Source: an uncultured Alphaproteobacteria bacterium
GTDB lineage: Bacteria > Pseudomonadota > Alphaproteobacteria > RF32 > CAG-239
NCBI GenBank assembly: GCA_944392315.1
Contig: CALXWH010000005.1
Span: 1 to 64,000 of the forward strand
Length of the DNA stretch: 64,000 bases
Direction of reading: 5' to 3'
This document shows, one piece after another, positions 1 to 9,249 of this stretch; within the stretch, counting starts at the first letter, position 1; every line of letters begins with the position of its first letter. A program made the translations under genes and the position numbers. The notes beneath the pieces were generated by a model. That model was not told where the DNA came from. It did not search any database and was given only the letters and a program-made list of their open reading frames with translations.

Positions 1-71
1 GGGGCAGTAAGATTCGAACTCACGACACTCGGTTTTGGAGACCGATGCTCTACCAACTGAGCTATACCCCT
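1..71 (-). tRNA. trnW: tRNA-Trp (CCA anticodon), 3' end cut by window edge
   Basis: Read on the minus strand this folds as a complete cloverleaf apart from its last bases. The acceptor 5' strand AGGGGTA pairs with TGCCCC at the window edge, the anticodon stem is TCGGT/ACCGA, and the seven-base loop CTCCAAA gives anticodon CCA, hence Trp. The last acceptor base, discriminator and CCA lie left of base 1. In many bacteria tRNA-Trp precedes secE-nusG-rplK; those genes would lie outside the window, which cannot be checked here. Confidence 0.95.
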
Positions 72-124
72 ATTTTTTGCTTAGTAGCTTTCGTTACTTC
101 AACTGTGATACACGGTTAGAAACA

Positions 125-153
125 ATAAATCAAGTCTTTTTTCAGGTTGTCAA
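125..153 (-). promoter_or_regulatory. Putative sigma70 promoter of tRNA-Trp
   Basis: On the minus strand a perfect -35 TTGACA (148-153) is followed after 17 bases by ATTTAT (125-130), which is a moderate -10. The predicted start is about 45 bases before the tRNA 5' end. The -35 is strong and the -10 imperfect, so the call is tentative. Confidence 0.45.
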
Positions 154-190
154 TAAAATTACACTATAATTTTTTGTTTCTCTTTTCTGG

Positions 191-535
191 TTAGTTCTTG
201 CGTAATTCTGCTACAGAACTCCACATTTTTTCCAAATTATAAAATTCTCTGACTTCCGGGCAGAAAATGTGTATAATCACATCAAATGCATCTATTAAAA
301 CCCAGTTTGCTTTTTCTTCACCTTCGGAAGAGCATGCATAGCCGTTTTGCTTGAGTTCATATTTTAATTTGTCTGCTAAAGAGGCAACGTGACGATTTGA
401 AGTTCCGCTTGCAATAACCATATAATTGGCAATTGAGGTCTTGCCTTTTAGGTCTATCGTAACGATGTCGTTTGCTTTGTTGTCATCTAATACTTTTTGA
501 ACTAAATTTAGTAGTTTTGTATCTTCAGTTGTCAT
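191..535 (-). CDS. rsfS: Ribosome silencing factor RsfS (Iojap/YbeB family)
   Basis: The 114-residue product has the size and conserved core of RsfS, including a DIVTIDLKGKTSIANYMVIA-like strand and the GEEKANWVLIDAFDVIIHIF segment near residues 72-92. Known members bind L14 on the 50S subunit and block subunit joining under starvation. It lies 20 bases downstream of obg on the same strand, probably in one transcript, so two 50S-acting factors are paired. In many bacteria nadD and rlmH flank rsfS; neither is here. The ATG start matches the family length. Confidence 0.93.
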   Translation of the reverse strand: MTTEDTKLLNLVQKVLDDNKANDIVTIDLKGKTSIANYMVIASGTSNRHVASLADKLKYELKQNGYACSSEGEEKANWVLIDAFDVIIHIFCPEVREFYNLEKMWSSVAELRKN

Positions 536-555
536 TTATTTCTTCCTTGTGTTTT

Positions 556-1641
<1,086 letters not shown>

Positions 1642-1680
1642 TTACACTCTCTAAGCACAGTATATGCTGTTTTTTTTGAA

Positions 1681-1706
1681 AAATAAAGGGGATGTTTGCC
1701 ATCCCC
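1681..1706 (-). terminator. Rho-independent terminator after rpmA
   Basis: On the minus strand GGGGATG, loop GCAAA and CATCCCC are followed directly by TTTATTT. It sits just after rpmA and before obg, so it should separate the rplU-rpmA message from obg-rsfS. Confidence 0.75.
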
Positions 1707-1730
1707 GTTATTCTTTTTATAATCGTTGAA

Positions 1731-1988
1731 TTATTCTGCAGGGACAACAGATACATAGGTTCTGTCGTTAGCTTTTGTTCTAAATTCAACTTTTCCTTCA
1801 GTTGTTGCAAAGATGGTGTGATCTTTTCCCATGCCTACATTTTCACCCGGGTGAAATTTTGTTCCACGTTGACGAATGATAATGTTGCCGGAGATTACAG
1901 ACTCGCCGCCAAACTTCTTAACACCCAAACGACGTCCGATAGAATCACGTCCGTTTGATGAGCTACCGCCTGATTTCTTATGTGCCAT
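1731..1988 (-). CDS. rpmA: 50S ribosomal protein L27
   Basis: 85 residues starting [16 protein letters not shown] with the [12 protein letters not shown] block that reaches the peptidyl-transferase centre, then [20 protein letters not shown]. There is no Firmicutes-type cleaved N-terminal extension. It lies 19 bases after rplU in the standard rplU-rpmA pair. Obg usually follows this pair and does so here, but after a terminator. Confidence 0.98.
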   Translation of the reverse strand: MAHKKSGGSSSNGRDSIGRRLGVKKFGGESVISGNIIIRQRGTKFHPGENVGMGKDHTIFATTEGKVEFRTKANDRTYVSVVPAE

Positions 1989-2007
1989 TTTTTAATCTCC
2001 TAGTTTC

Positions 2008-2307
2008 TTATTTACACAAATCGGTAATCTTTACGATTGTGATATTTTGTCTGTGACCATTTTTACGACGATAATTTTGTCTTCTTTTCTTTTTGAAAAC
2101 AATTACTTTTGCGTCTTTGGCTTGCTTAACAATGGTGCCTTTTACGCTTGCACCGGCAACTAACGGTGTGCCGATTGTATCGTCCATAGCCAATACTTCA
2201 TTAAAAATTACTTCACTTCCGGCTTCGCCAGCAATCTTTTCAATCTTGATAACATCGTTTGATGCTACTTTATATTGCTTGCCGCCTGTCTTAATTACTG
2301 CATACAT
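2008..2307 (-). CDS. rplU: 50S ribosomal protein L21
   Basis: 99 residues beginning MYAVIKTGGKQYKV, with the C-terminal KKKRRQNYRRKNGHRQ block typical of bacterial L21, a 23S rRNA-binding protein. It is the first gene of rplU-rpmA. A strong sigma70-like promoter lies just upstream (2354-2381). The upstream thermonuclease gene points the same way but appears to be transcribed separately. Confidence 0.98.
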   Translation of the reverse strand: MYAVIKTGGKQYKVASNDVIKIEKIAGEAGSEVIFNEVLAMDDTIGTPLVAGASVKGTIVKQAKDAKVIVFKKKRRQNYRRKNGHRQNITIVKITDLCK

Positions 2308-2353
2308 TTTAAATCACCTGTTTTTTTGAAATTTAAACATAACTTTTTTGTGC

Positions 2354-2381
2354 ACTATACATAACTTTTTAAAGGTGTCAA
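2354..2381 (-). promoter_or_regulatory. sigma70-type promoter of rplU-rpmA
   Basis: Minus-strand TTGACA (2376-2381), a 16-base spacer and TATAGT (2354-2359). The start would be near 2347, about 40 bases before the rplU ATG. The 12-base direct repeat ACATAACTTTTT (2337-2348 and 2359-2370 on the plus strand) overlaps it with a 22-base period and could be an operator. Confidence 0.65.
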
Positions 2382-2418
2382 TAAGAATCTGATGCAAAAT
2401 TTAAATTAATTTGTTTTT

Positions 2419-2955
2419 TTACTTTTGTAAATGGCTTTTTATGAGCCTGAAAAGTCGGGGATGCATGAAAATTCCCTGCCAAATTCCAAGGTGTTTCTTT
2501 TTTGCTTCTGCTTGGTCTTTTTGATAAGGACTTTCTAAATAGACGATGGCTTGTCCGTTTTTTATCATTTCGGAATTTATATCGGTATTGTCTGCGTAGC
2601 AGGTGCAGAGCAAACGCTTGTATTTATCTTTTTTGTGGGGTTTGCATTTTATGGTTGCTGTATTGACGAGAGTTTGTAAATATAGTGCAGATTGTTTGCC
2701 GCAAGGGTATAATTTATTGTTCTTGTCTTTGCAGTGTTGGTCATATTCCGGAGCGTCTATTCCAATCAAACGTATCCGTTTTGTGCCTATTTCCAGGCTG
2801 TCTCCGTCTATGACTTTGACCGGTTGGGCGGAAGATGATTTTATCCAATCGGCTTCTTTGGCATTTACGGATATGGTTGAAGCGGCGATTAAACAGCAAC
2901 TTACGGCGAATAAATGACGGCAAGATGTGCATATTTGTGACAATTTTCTTCCCAT
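2419..2955 (-). CDS. Secreted thermonuclease-family (SNase-like) nuclease
   Basis: 178 residues. An N-terminal hydrophobic segment around residues 14-32 looks like a signal peptide, though it follows several charged and cysteine residues. The SNase fold is clear: VKVIDGDSLEIGTKRIRLIG then IDAPEYDQ gives the calcium-binding Asp, the catalytic Arg and the Glu. The later KRLLC segment supplies the second arginine. The family cleaves DNA and RNA with calcium. It is divergent from the lipoprotein gene at 3022 with 66 bases between them, so both may share a control region. Confidence 0.85.
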   Translation of the reverse strand: MGRKLSQICTSCRHLFAVSCCLIAASTISVNAKEADWIKSSSAQPVKVIDGDSLEIGTKRIRLIGIDAPEYDQHCKDKNNKLYPCGKQSALYLQTLVNTATIKCKPHKKDKYKRLLCTCYADNTDINSEMIKNGQAIVYLESPYQKDQAEAKKKHLGIWQGIFMHPRLFRLIKSHLQK

Positions 2956-3021
2956 TGGCGGACTTTCAATGTAATTTCTTCATTAACAGAGTACAGTTAA
3001 TTTATTTAAAGGTTAGTTAGC

Positions 3022-4257
3022 GTGCGGAAAAAATTGTTTTTGAAGCTGTTTTGTGCGACTGGTGCACTGGCGCTTGTTTCTTGTTCTCAAACTTCGTCTT
3101 GGTGGAATGACGGAGATTATGAATATATTGCAAATCCTCAAGATAGTATGTTTAACGGTCAAAATATGACGGCAGAGGATGCTGCTATGTATATGGATAG
3201 TCCGCTTAATGCTGCAAAAGTTTATAATAAAAGAGTTCCGCCGCTTAATTCTCTGGTCGTTTGCCGTGATAAACAATGTGCTCCGGCTGAGTTGTCTATG
3301 TCTAGAGAATATATTTTTAACTCTTTAGCTCATTTGGTGGACAATAACTTGGATGCAACCGCACTTCTTTGTGAGGCTAACCCGCAAGCTCACGTTTGTA
3401 CGAATCCGTATTTGACGGTACCAGCAAAAGTTGGCGTTACGCCAGCGTATGTCTTTTTTGATGGGGTGAAAATTGTTGACGCTTCTATTGTGAAGGGGAA
3501 AACAGCTCTTAACTTGGCTCTGGGGTATAATTTGAGCTATAATGGGCAGACACCTACGGTTTGTAAGCCTGATACCGCTATGATGTATGTTAAGAGCAAT
3601 AATGATGTTGTGCTCAATGGTAATGGTTTTAAATGTGATATGACCAGCGTCGGAACGACTATCATTCGGGTGATGTTTGATATTGACTATATTGATTTGG
3701 ATTATGGATATATTGGTGGTTATTATTCCATTGGTCTTTCAGGACCGGCTAATGGTGGTGGTTCCGGCTATGGTTTGATTAGGTTACCTAAAGATGCTCA
3801 TCCTCTTAATCCGGAATTGATGAAACCGGAAGATGATAAGAAGTCTGAAACTACAGCACCGAAAGATGTTGTTAAACCGGATGTTGATGAAAAGGCTTTG
3901 CAAAATGTGGCTGCACCTGTTGAAAGTGATAAAGCAACGGATGCTTCTGTGCAAAAGGATAGTGCCGCAACGTCAGAAACTAAGTCTCGTGAAAAGCTAA
4001 AACTTCCTGAAGATATGAAAACTGAGGATGATGTTGCAAAGAAATCTTCTCGGGCATTTGAAAATAAAGATGAGCAGCAATATATAAATCCGGCTCAGCC
4101 TATTAAAATAACTCCGGATACAATTGTTAAGTCTGATCGGGTTATTTTAAAACCTGAACAACCACAGGAAATTCGCCCGTATGAAGTTGATAGTCAAAAG
4201 TATGAACCGAAGTTTGAGGAAATTTATGTGGATGATTTGGATGAATATATAAAATAA
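3022..4257 (+). CDS. Orphan lipoprotein with acidic, proline-containing C-terminus
   Basis: 411 residues from a GTG start; AAAGG lies 11 bases upstream. The N-terminus MRKKLF plus a hydrophobic stretch ends in the lipobox LVSC with Cys21, so it should be a lipoprotein. Residues about 25-260 form a compact region with paired cysteines (CRDKQCAP, CEANPQAHVC), and residues about 265-411 are charged and likely disordered, rich in K, E, D and P. I do not recognise a family. The tail suits a periplasmic or surface linker. A terminator follows at 4285. Confidence 0.75.
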   Translation: MRKKLFLKLFCATGALALVSCSQTSSWWNDGDYEYIANPQDSMFNGQNMTAEDAAMYMDSPLNAAKVYNKRVPPLNSLVVCRDKQCAPAELSMSREYIFNSLAHLVDNNLDATALLCEANPQAHVCTNPYLTVPAKVGVTPAYVFFDGVKIVDASIVKGKTALNLALGYNLSYNGQTPTVCKPDTAMMYVKSNNDVVLNGNGFKCDMTSVGTTIIRVMFDIDYIDLDYGYIGGYYSIGLSGPANGGGSGYGLIRLPKDAHPLNPELMKPEDDKKSETTAPKDVVKPDVDEKALQNVAAPVESDKATDASVQKDSAATSETKSREKLKLPEDMKTEDDVAKKSSRAFENKDEQQYINPAQPIKITPDTIVKSDRVILKPEQPQEIRPYEVDSQKYEPKFEEIYVDDLDEYIK

Positions 4258-4284
4258 TTTTTAAGGATTATGTTGTATTCTTAT

Positions 4285-4315
4285 AAAGCTTCAAATGGAT
4301 GTTTGGAGCTTTTTT
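4285..4315 (+). terminator. Terminator after the lipoprotein gene
   Basis: AAAGCTTCAAA (4285-4295), loop TGGATG and TTTGGAGCTTT (4302-4312) with one T.G pair, followed by a T run. It separates the lipoprotein gene from the adenylate kinase gene. Confidence 0.78.
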
Positions 4316-4350
4316 ACGGTTTTAAGTAAGGAAGATTTTGAGGAATAATA

Positions 4351-5007
4351 ATGGATAAAAAATTTGTAATCTCACTTATCGGTGCGCCGGCCTCAGGAAA
4401 AGGCTATATCGCATCGTCCTTGATTGAGGTTTTAACACAAAGATATGGTTTTTCTTTGGGTGATATTGTTTCTATTTCGGTTGGTGCTATGATACGTCAA
4501 GAAATTAAGGCGCAATCTGATTTAGGTAAAAAATTGGCGGCTAATATGAAAGAGGGGGGATTAGCTCCTGATTATATCATTAACGATATGCTGAGTGATT
4601 TGTTTGAGCGCTTGAAAGCAAAGATTTTGATTTTAGATGGATATCCTAGAACCGTCGGACAAGTTAAAGAGTTTGATAAACTTGTGGCAAAGTATAACAG
4701 CGCAGTTATTTATAGGGATACACCGGTGGATTTAATTTTGGAGAGGGTTAAAAATCGGCGTATTTGCGAAAAGTGTGGTATGGCGCACGAAGTTAGCGAT
4801 GGTAAATGTTCTTGCGGTGGGCGTCTTATTAAGCGTAAAGATGATGAAGTCTTACCGGAGCGTTTGGCTGAATATGAACAGATGACTAAGCCGGCAGTTT
4901 TGGAGCTCAAGGAAGAAAATCATAATTTCTTTTGGTATGAAGGTACTGCGGAGGGGAAAGATATTGCACGCGACTTTTTAAGGGCTAATGAGCAATATTT
5001 GAGATAA
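4351..5007 (+). CDS. adk: Adenylate kinase family nucleoside monophosphate kinase (zinc-type LID)
   Basis: 218 residues. The P-loop GAPASGKG opens the protein, LDGYPRTVGQ is the family DGFPRT block, and the LID carries a CxxC...CxC zinc-like cluster (CEKCG and CSCGG, about residues 147-164) followed by KRKDDEVLPERL. It should catalyse AMP+ATP to 2 ADP. The P-loop reads ASGKGY rather than GSGKGT, so the enzyme is somewhat divergent. It is not next to secY, the common location, and sits alone between two terminators. Confidence 0.88.
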   Translation: MDKKFVISLIGAPASGKGYIASSLIEVLTQRYGFSLGDIVSISVGAMIRQEIKAQSDLGKKLAANMKEGGLAPDYIINDMLSDLFERLKAKILILDGYPRTVGQVKEFDKLVAKYNSAVIYRDTPVDLILERVKNRRICEKCGMAHEVSDGKCSCGGRLIKRKDDEVLPERLAEYEQMTKPAVLELKEENHNFFWYEGTAEGKDIARDFLRANEQYLR

Positions 5008-5045
5008 TTTTTGAAGACTTTGTCTGTATCTTTATTTATTGGAAA

Positions 5046-5084
5046 AAAGAAAGGCATCTGAGTTTAGTTCAGATGCCTTTCTTT
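5046..5084. terminator. Bidirectional terminator between adk and pnp
   Basis: A perfect 16-bp stem, AAAGAAAGGCATCTGA (5046-5061) and TCAGATGCCTTTCTTT (5069-5084), with a 7-base loop. A/T-rich arms on both sides fit convergent adk (+) and pnp (-). Confidence 0.87.
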
Positions 5085-5101
5085 AGAACACTGTTTTTAA
5101 A

Positions 5102-7216
5102 TTAAGCGTCTTCACCGGTTTCTTGATTTACTCTTTTTGCTGAGAGCTTAATCTTTCCACGGTTATCGGTGCCTAAGCATTTAACCCAAATCTTGTCGCC
5201 TTCTTTGTAGAAGTCGCTGACAGAGGCAATGCGTTCATTTTTAACTTCAGAGATATGTACCAAACCTTCAGTCGTACCTAAGAAACGAACAAATGCGCCA
5301 AAGTCCATGATTTTGGTGATGACACCATGATAGTTTTTGCCTTCTTCCGGAACGGCAACAATGCCATTGATGATGTCAATAGCGGCATCGGCATCTTGCT
5401 TGTCTACAGCGGCAACATTTACGGTTCCATCATCGTCAATATCAATTTTTGTATTGGTCTTTTCAATGATGTCACGAATAACTTTACCACCTGTTCCGAT
5501 AACTTCACGAATCTTATCTACCGGAATTTTGATAGAGATGATACGTGGAGCACGCGGAGAAATTTCAGCTCTTGGTGCCGGTAATGCTTTTGCCATTTCA
5601 CCTAAGATGTGAATTCTGCCTTCATGCGCTTGGGCTAAGGCATTTTTCATAATCTCTTTGGTGATGGAAGTGATTTTAATATCCATTTGCAAAGCGGTTA
5701 CGCCGTCTTTTGTTCCGGCTACCTTGAAGTCCATATCGCCAAGGTGGTCTTCATCGCCAAGAATATCCGTCAAAATGGCTACTCTGCCGTCATCTTCTTT
5801 GATTAAACCCATCGCGATACCAGCTACCGGCTTTTTCAACGGAACGCCTGCGTCCATTAATGATAACACGGATCCACATACTGTTGCCATGGATGATGAA
5901 CCATTTGATTCCATAATATCGGATACAACTCTTACCGTGTACGGAAATTCACTCTTATCTTTTGGCATCATTGGGTGAATTGCACGCCAAGCTAATTTTC
6001 CATGTCCGATTTCACGTCTTCCCGGAGAACCTAATCTGCCGCATTCACCAACTGAAAATGGAGGGAAGTTATATTGCAACATAAAATCTTGGCGTTCTTC
6101 ATCCATTAAACCGTCAATGATTTGCGCATCTTCGGCTGTTCCCAAAGTTGTTACCACTAAAGCTTGGGTTTCACCGCGGGTAAATATTGCAGAACCGTGA
6201 GTCGTCGGTAAAACATTTACTTCGCAAGTAATCGGGCGAACAGTTTTTGTGTCACGGCCATCAATACGCTTGCCGGTTGTTAAAACCTTTTCTCTCATTA
6301 CAGAGTGCATTAACTTTTCAATCGCATCCAAAGAATAGCGAACTTCCAATTCATTTTCCGGATCAATCGTGGCGTTAACTTCTGCGCTTAATTCACCTAA
6401 ACGGGTTGAACGTTTTTGCTTGTCAACTTCATTGAAGGCTTCTTCATATTTGCTACGGAAGTCTTTTTCAATTCTTTCATACAAAACGTCAAACTCCGGT
6501 GGAAATACAGGAGCTTCCCATGCTTCTTTGCCGGCTTCTGCTTTTAATTCATTGATTAACTTAATAACCGGTTGGAAATTATCAAAACCAAACATTACTG
6601 CGTTTAACATGGTTTCTTCTGAAAGCTCGTTGGCTTCAGATTCAACCATCAAAACACCTTCTTCTGTTCCGGCTACGGTTAATTCAAGTTCGGATTTTTT
6701 CAATTCTTCAACTGTTGGGTTTAAGACATATTCGCCGTTGATATAACCAACTTTGGCGGCTCCAATCGGTCCTAAGAACGGAATGCCTGAAATGGCTAAT
6801 GCAGCTGAAGCAGCTACCATGGCCAAAATATCAGAATCAGTCTTTTTGTCATGAGCGATTGTTGTGCAGACAATTTGTACTTCATTCTTAAACGCATCAG
6901 GGAATAACGGACGAATCGGTCTGTCTATTAAACGTGATACCAAAACTTCGTGCTCGGATGGTTTGCCTTCACGTTTTAAAAATCCGCCGGGGATTTTTCC
7001 GGTGGCATAATATTTTTCCTGATAGTTAACAGTTAAAGGGAAAAAATCTTGATCTGCTTTGACTTCTTTAGCAGCAACAACTGTTGCAACGACAACTGTA
7101 TCTCCATAACTTGCCCAGACAGCGCCGGTGGCTTGTTTTGCTACTTTTCCTGTTTCTAATACTAACTTGCGTCCGCCCCATTCCATTTCTTTGCGGCACA
7201 CATTCCAATTGACCAT
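5102..7216 (-). CDS. pnp: Polyribonucleotide nucleotidyltransferase (PNPase)
   Basis: 704 residues with two RNase PH cores (about 10-215 and 310-545), a KH domain with [14 protein letters not shown] (about 562-575), and a C-terminal S1 domain ([17 protein letters not shown], about 625 on). It is a phosphorolytic 3'-5' exoribonuclease and core RNA-decay enzyme. It is last in truB-rpsO-pnp. Two hairpins occupy the 95-base gap after rpsO. In enterobacteria this region is cut by RNase III and PNPase to control pnp; the same control here is inference. Confidence 0.98.
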   Translation of the reverse strand: MVNWNVCRKEMEWGGRKLVLETGKVAKQATGAVWASYGDTVVVATVVAAKEVKADQDFFPLTVNYQEKYYATGKIPGGFLKREGKPSEHEVLVSRLIDRPIRPLFPDAFKNEVQIVCTTIAHDKKTDSDILAMVAASAALAISGIPFLGPIGAAKVGYINGEYVLNPTVEELKKSELELTVAGTEEGVLMVESEANELSEETMLNAVMFGFDNFQPVIKLINELKAEAGKEAWEAPVFPPEFDVLYERIEKDFRSKYEEAFNEVDKQKRSTRLGELSAEVNATIDPENELEVRYSLDAIEKLMHSVMREKVLTTGKRIDGRDTKTVRPITCEVNVLPTTHGSAIFTRGETQALVVTTLGTAEDAQIIDGLMDEERQDFMLQYNFPPFSVGECGRLGSPGRREIGHGKLAWRAIHPMMPKDKSEFPYTVRVVSDIMESNGSSSMATVCGSVLSLMDAGVPLKKPVAGIAMGLIKEDDGRVAILTDILGDEDHLGDMDFKVAGTKDGVTALQMDIKITSITKEIMKNALAQAHEGRIHILGEMAKALPAPRAEISPRAPRIISIKIPVDKIREVIGTGGKVIRDIIEKTNTKIDIDDDGTVNVAAVDKQDADAAIDIINGIVAVPEEGKNYHGVITKIMDFGAFVRFLGTTEGLVHISEVKNERIASVSDFYKEGDKIWVKCLGTDNRGKIKLSAKRVNQETGEDA

Positions 7217-7246
7217 ATTTTTTACCTTTCCTTCTAAAATACCTCA

Positions 7247-7302
7247 CCTGGCATGATACCAGGATTTTTGCAAATAGCGGAGCCCCATTGCTCCGCTATT
7301 TG
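7247..7302 (-). promoter_or_regulatory. Double hairpin in the rpsO-pnp intergenic leader
   Basis: On the minus strand a 13-bp stem, CAAATAGCGGAGC/GCTCCGCTATTTG (7271-7302), is followed by a 5-bp stem CCTGG/CCAGG (7247-7263). There is no U run after the first, so it is a poor intrinsic terminator. Its place and shape match the RNase III-processed pnp leader known from E. coli. Confidence 0.5.
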
Positions 7303-7311
7303 TTTCAAACA

Positions 7312-7581
7312 TTACTTACGTAAATCTAATTTCTTAATCAATGTTTGATATCTTTCTTCACTTGTCTTTTTCAAGTGATCAAGCAAGTGACGACGACGAC
7401 TTACCATCTTCATCAAACCTAAACGTGAGTGAAGGTCTTTTTGATGAGTGTTGAAGTGTTCAATCAATGCGTTAATTCTGTATGTCCAGATTGCAATTTG
7501 AACTTCAGGAGAACCTGTGTCGCCCGGTTTTGTACCATATTGCGCAATAATTTCTTGTTTCTTTTCATTTGTAATCGACAT
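7312..7581 (-). CDS. rpsO: 30S ribosomal protein S15
   Basis: 89 residues beginning [16 protein letters not shown], with the [10 protein letters not shown] motif and the C-terminal [20 protein letters not shown] block that binds the 16S central domain. It follows truB by 31 bases and precedes pnp, the standard order. Confidence 0.98.
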   Translation of the reverse strand: MSITNEKKQEIIAQYGTKPGDTGSPEVQIAIWTYRINALIEHFNTHQKDLHSRLGLMKMVSRRRHLLDHLKKTSEERYQTLIKKLDLRK

Positions 7582-7612
7582 CTTTTATTTCCTTTTTCTA
7601 ATTTTTTTTACA

Positions 7613-8515
7613 TTAATGATTAAAAACCCGAATCGGAATCAAAGTTTCTTCTTTCTTTTCCAACAGGGCAATGAGCTTATGGTTATAGAGCGCGGCGGCT
7701 CTTCCGCTAAACGGCTGAAACCGTTGTGCAGAGAGGCTTTGCCCATGTTTAAGCTTTTGAGCTTCTTCTTCTGTTACAGCGATATCCGTGATGTCGCACA
7801 GAAACGTTTCTACAGGAAGAATTGCCGAAACTCCTTGCCCCTTATACAATATATTTTTTAAATTTTCCAGTAAAATCGTATCAGATATTTTGAAAATTCC
7901 ATTTTGTGTGCGTCTTAGCGAAGTTAAATGTCCACAGGTGCTTAGTGCTTCTGCAATATCATGTCCCAGTGTTCGCACATAGGTGCCTTTGCTGCAGGTC
8001 ACGCAAAAATCGGCTTCAGATGTTTTAGGGCGGTAGTCTGTCATCTTTAGCTCATATATCGTGATTTCTCGGTGAGGTATTTCAAACTCTGTTCCTTTTC
8101 GGGCTAATTCATAAGCGCGTTGGCCGTTGATGTGAATAGCTGAGTGCTTGGGCGGAATTTGCTTTATCTTCCCGATAAATTGCGGCAATATTTTATCTAT
8201 TTCTTCTTCTGAAGGGAGATAATCAGAAGTTTTTATTATCTCGCCTTCGGTGTCATCGGTTGATGTCCCTTCTTTAAATTTTAAGGTGAACTCGTAGGTC
8301 TTATTTCCTTCTTCTAAAAAAGGGATTAGTTTGGTGGCTTCTCCAAAAGCTAAGGGTAAAACTCCCGTAGCAAAAGGGTCTAGCGTTCCGATATGTCCGG
8401 CTTTTTTAGCGCGTAATTCGTATTGTATTTTGCGCAAAATTTGATTTGAACTGACGCCTTGCGGCTTGTCTAAGATAATCCAACCATTGATGTTTTCGGT
8501 GTAGTGGCTGCTCAT
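7613..8515 (-). CDS. truB: tRNA pseudouridine(55) synthase TruB
   Basis: 300 residues. It has the TruB opening GWIILDKPQGVSSN, the catalytic-Asp region GHIGTLDPFATGVLPLAFGEATK and the later CSKGTYVRTLGHDIAE block. It makes pseudouridine 55 in the T arm of tRNAs. The start overlaps the end of the upstream hda-like gene by 4 nt (ATGA), so translation is coupled. The usual upstream neighbours infB and rbfA are replaced by cckA-hda. Confidence 0.97.
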   Translation of the reverse strand: MSSHYTENINGWIILDKPQGVSSNQILRKIQYELRAKKAGHIGTLDPFATGVLPLAFGEATKLIPFLEEGNKTYEFTLKFKEGTSTDDTEGEIIKTSDYLPSEEEIDKILPQFIGKIKQIPPKHSAIHINGQRAYELARKGTEFEIPHREITIYELKMTDYRPKTSEADFCVTCSKGTYVRTLGHDIAEALSTCGHLTSLRRTQNGIFKISDTILLENLKNILYKGQGVSAILPVETFLCDITDIAVTEEEAQKLKHGQSLSAQRFQPFSGRAAALYNHKLIALLEKKEETLIPIRVFNH

Positions 8516-9249
8516 ATGAATAATTCCAGTTGCTGGTTTTTGGTTAAATTCTTTAGGGCTTCTTTGATTATTGGAATAGATACGGCGCGTCCATATGTCC
8601 AGGATATGTCATCAATTTCTTCTACAAGTCTGGTTACAAATGAAAAAGAGCGCTCGGTATGTTTTAAGATGTAATCCAATATTTCTTGGGTGATGATGAT
8701 TTGGCGGTCATTAAATAGTTTGGCAATGAGTGCTGTCAGCATTTCATCATCGGGTTGTTCTATCTCTACACTTGGAATAATATTTAAGCGTGAGCGCAAA
8801 TCCGGCAATTTGAGCGGTATTTTTGACAGAGGCAAATCTGATGTAAATAATATATAGTGTTCGGGGCCATTGAAAAAATTATAAAGATGGAAAAAGGCCT
8901 CTTCATTTATATTGGCATCCATATCTTCTATAACGAGATAGTTATTTTCGTGGGCTATTTTATTGACGTTTTTCATATTTAGATTGTGCGCCTCTATTAT
9001 TGGAATTTGTATCGGGCGCGGTAAAGACTTTTGAACGCGGTCTACCCACATATGAGCAAGGTGCGATTTGCCGCAACTTTGTGGCCCATAGATGCTCAAG
9101 GCAAAGTGTTGCCAATAGGGCCAAAGTTTGATGGCTTTGTAAGCGGTTTCATTGCAAGAAGTTACCATAAAATCTTCTTCGCTTAAATCGTTGCGTGGAG
9201 CGAATTTGAGTTTATATTGTCCGGTTTTATCGTTGTAGCGGTTATTCAT
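8512..9249 (-). CDS. hdaA: DnaA-like AAA+ protein, Hda/HdaA type
   Basis: 245 residues. It has an AAA+ core like DnaA domain III with a Walker A (GPQSCGKSHLAHMW, about residues 55-68), a Walker B (YLVIEDMDAN) and LRSRLN as sensor II/box VII-like. It lacks the DnaA DNA-binding domain IV. The N-terminus QYKLKFAPRN and the C-terminal QLELFI may both include clamp-binding-like residues. Hda with the sliding clamp stimulates DnaA-ATP hydrolysis after initiation. It overlaps cckA by one base (TAATG), which places replication and cell-cycle control in one message. Confidence 0.85.
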   Translation of the reverse strand: MNNRYNDKTGQYKLKFAPRNDLSEEDFMVTSCNETAYKAIKLWPYWQHFALSIYGPQSCGKSHLAHMWVDRVQKSLPRPIQIPIIEAHNLNMKNVNKIAHENNYLVIEDMDANINEEAFFHLYNFFNGPEHYILFTSDLPLSKIPLKLPDLRSRLNIIPSVEIEQPDDEMLTALIAKLFNDRQIIITQEILDYILKHTERSFSFVTRLVEEIDDISWTYGRAVSIPIIKEALKNLTKNQQLELFI

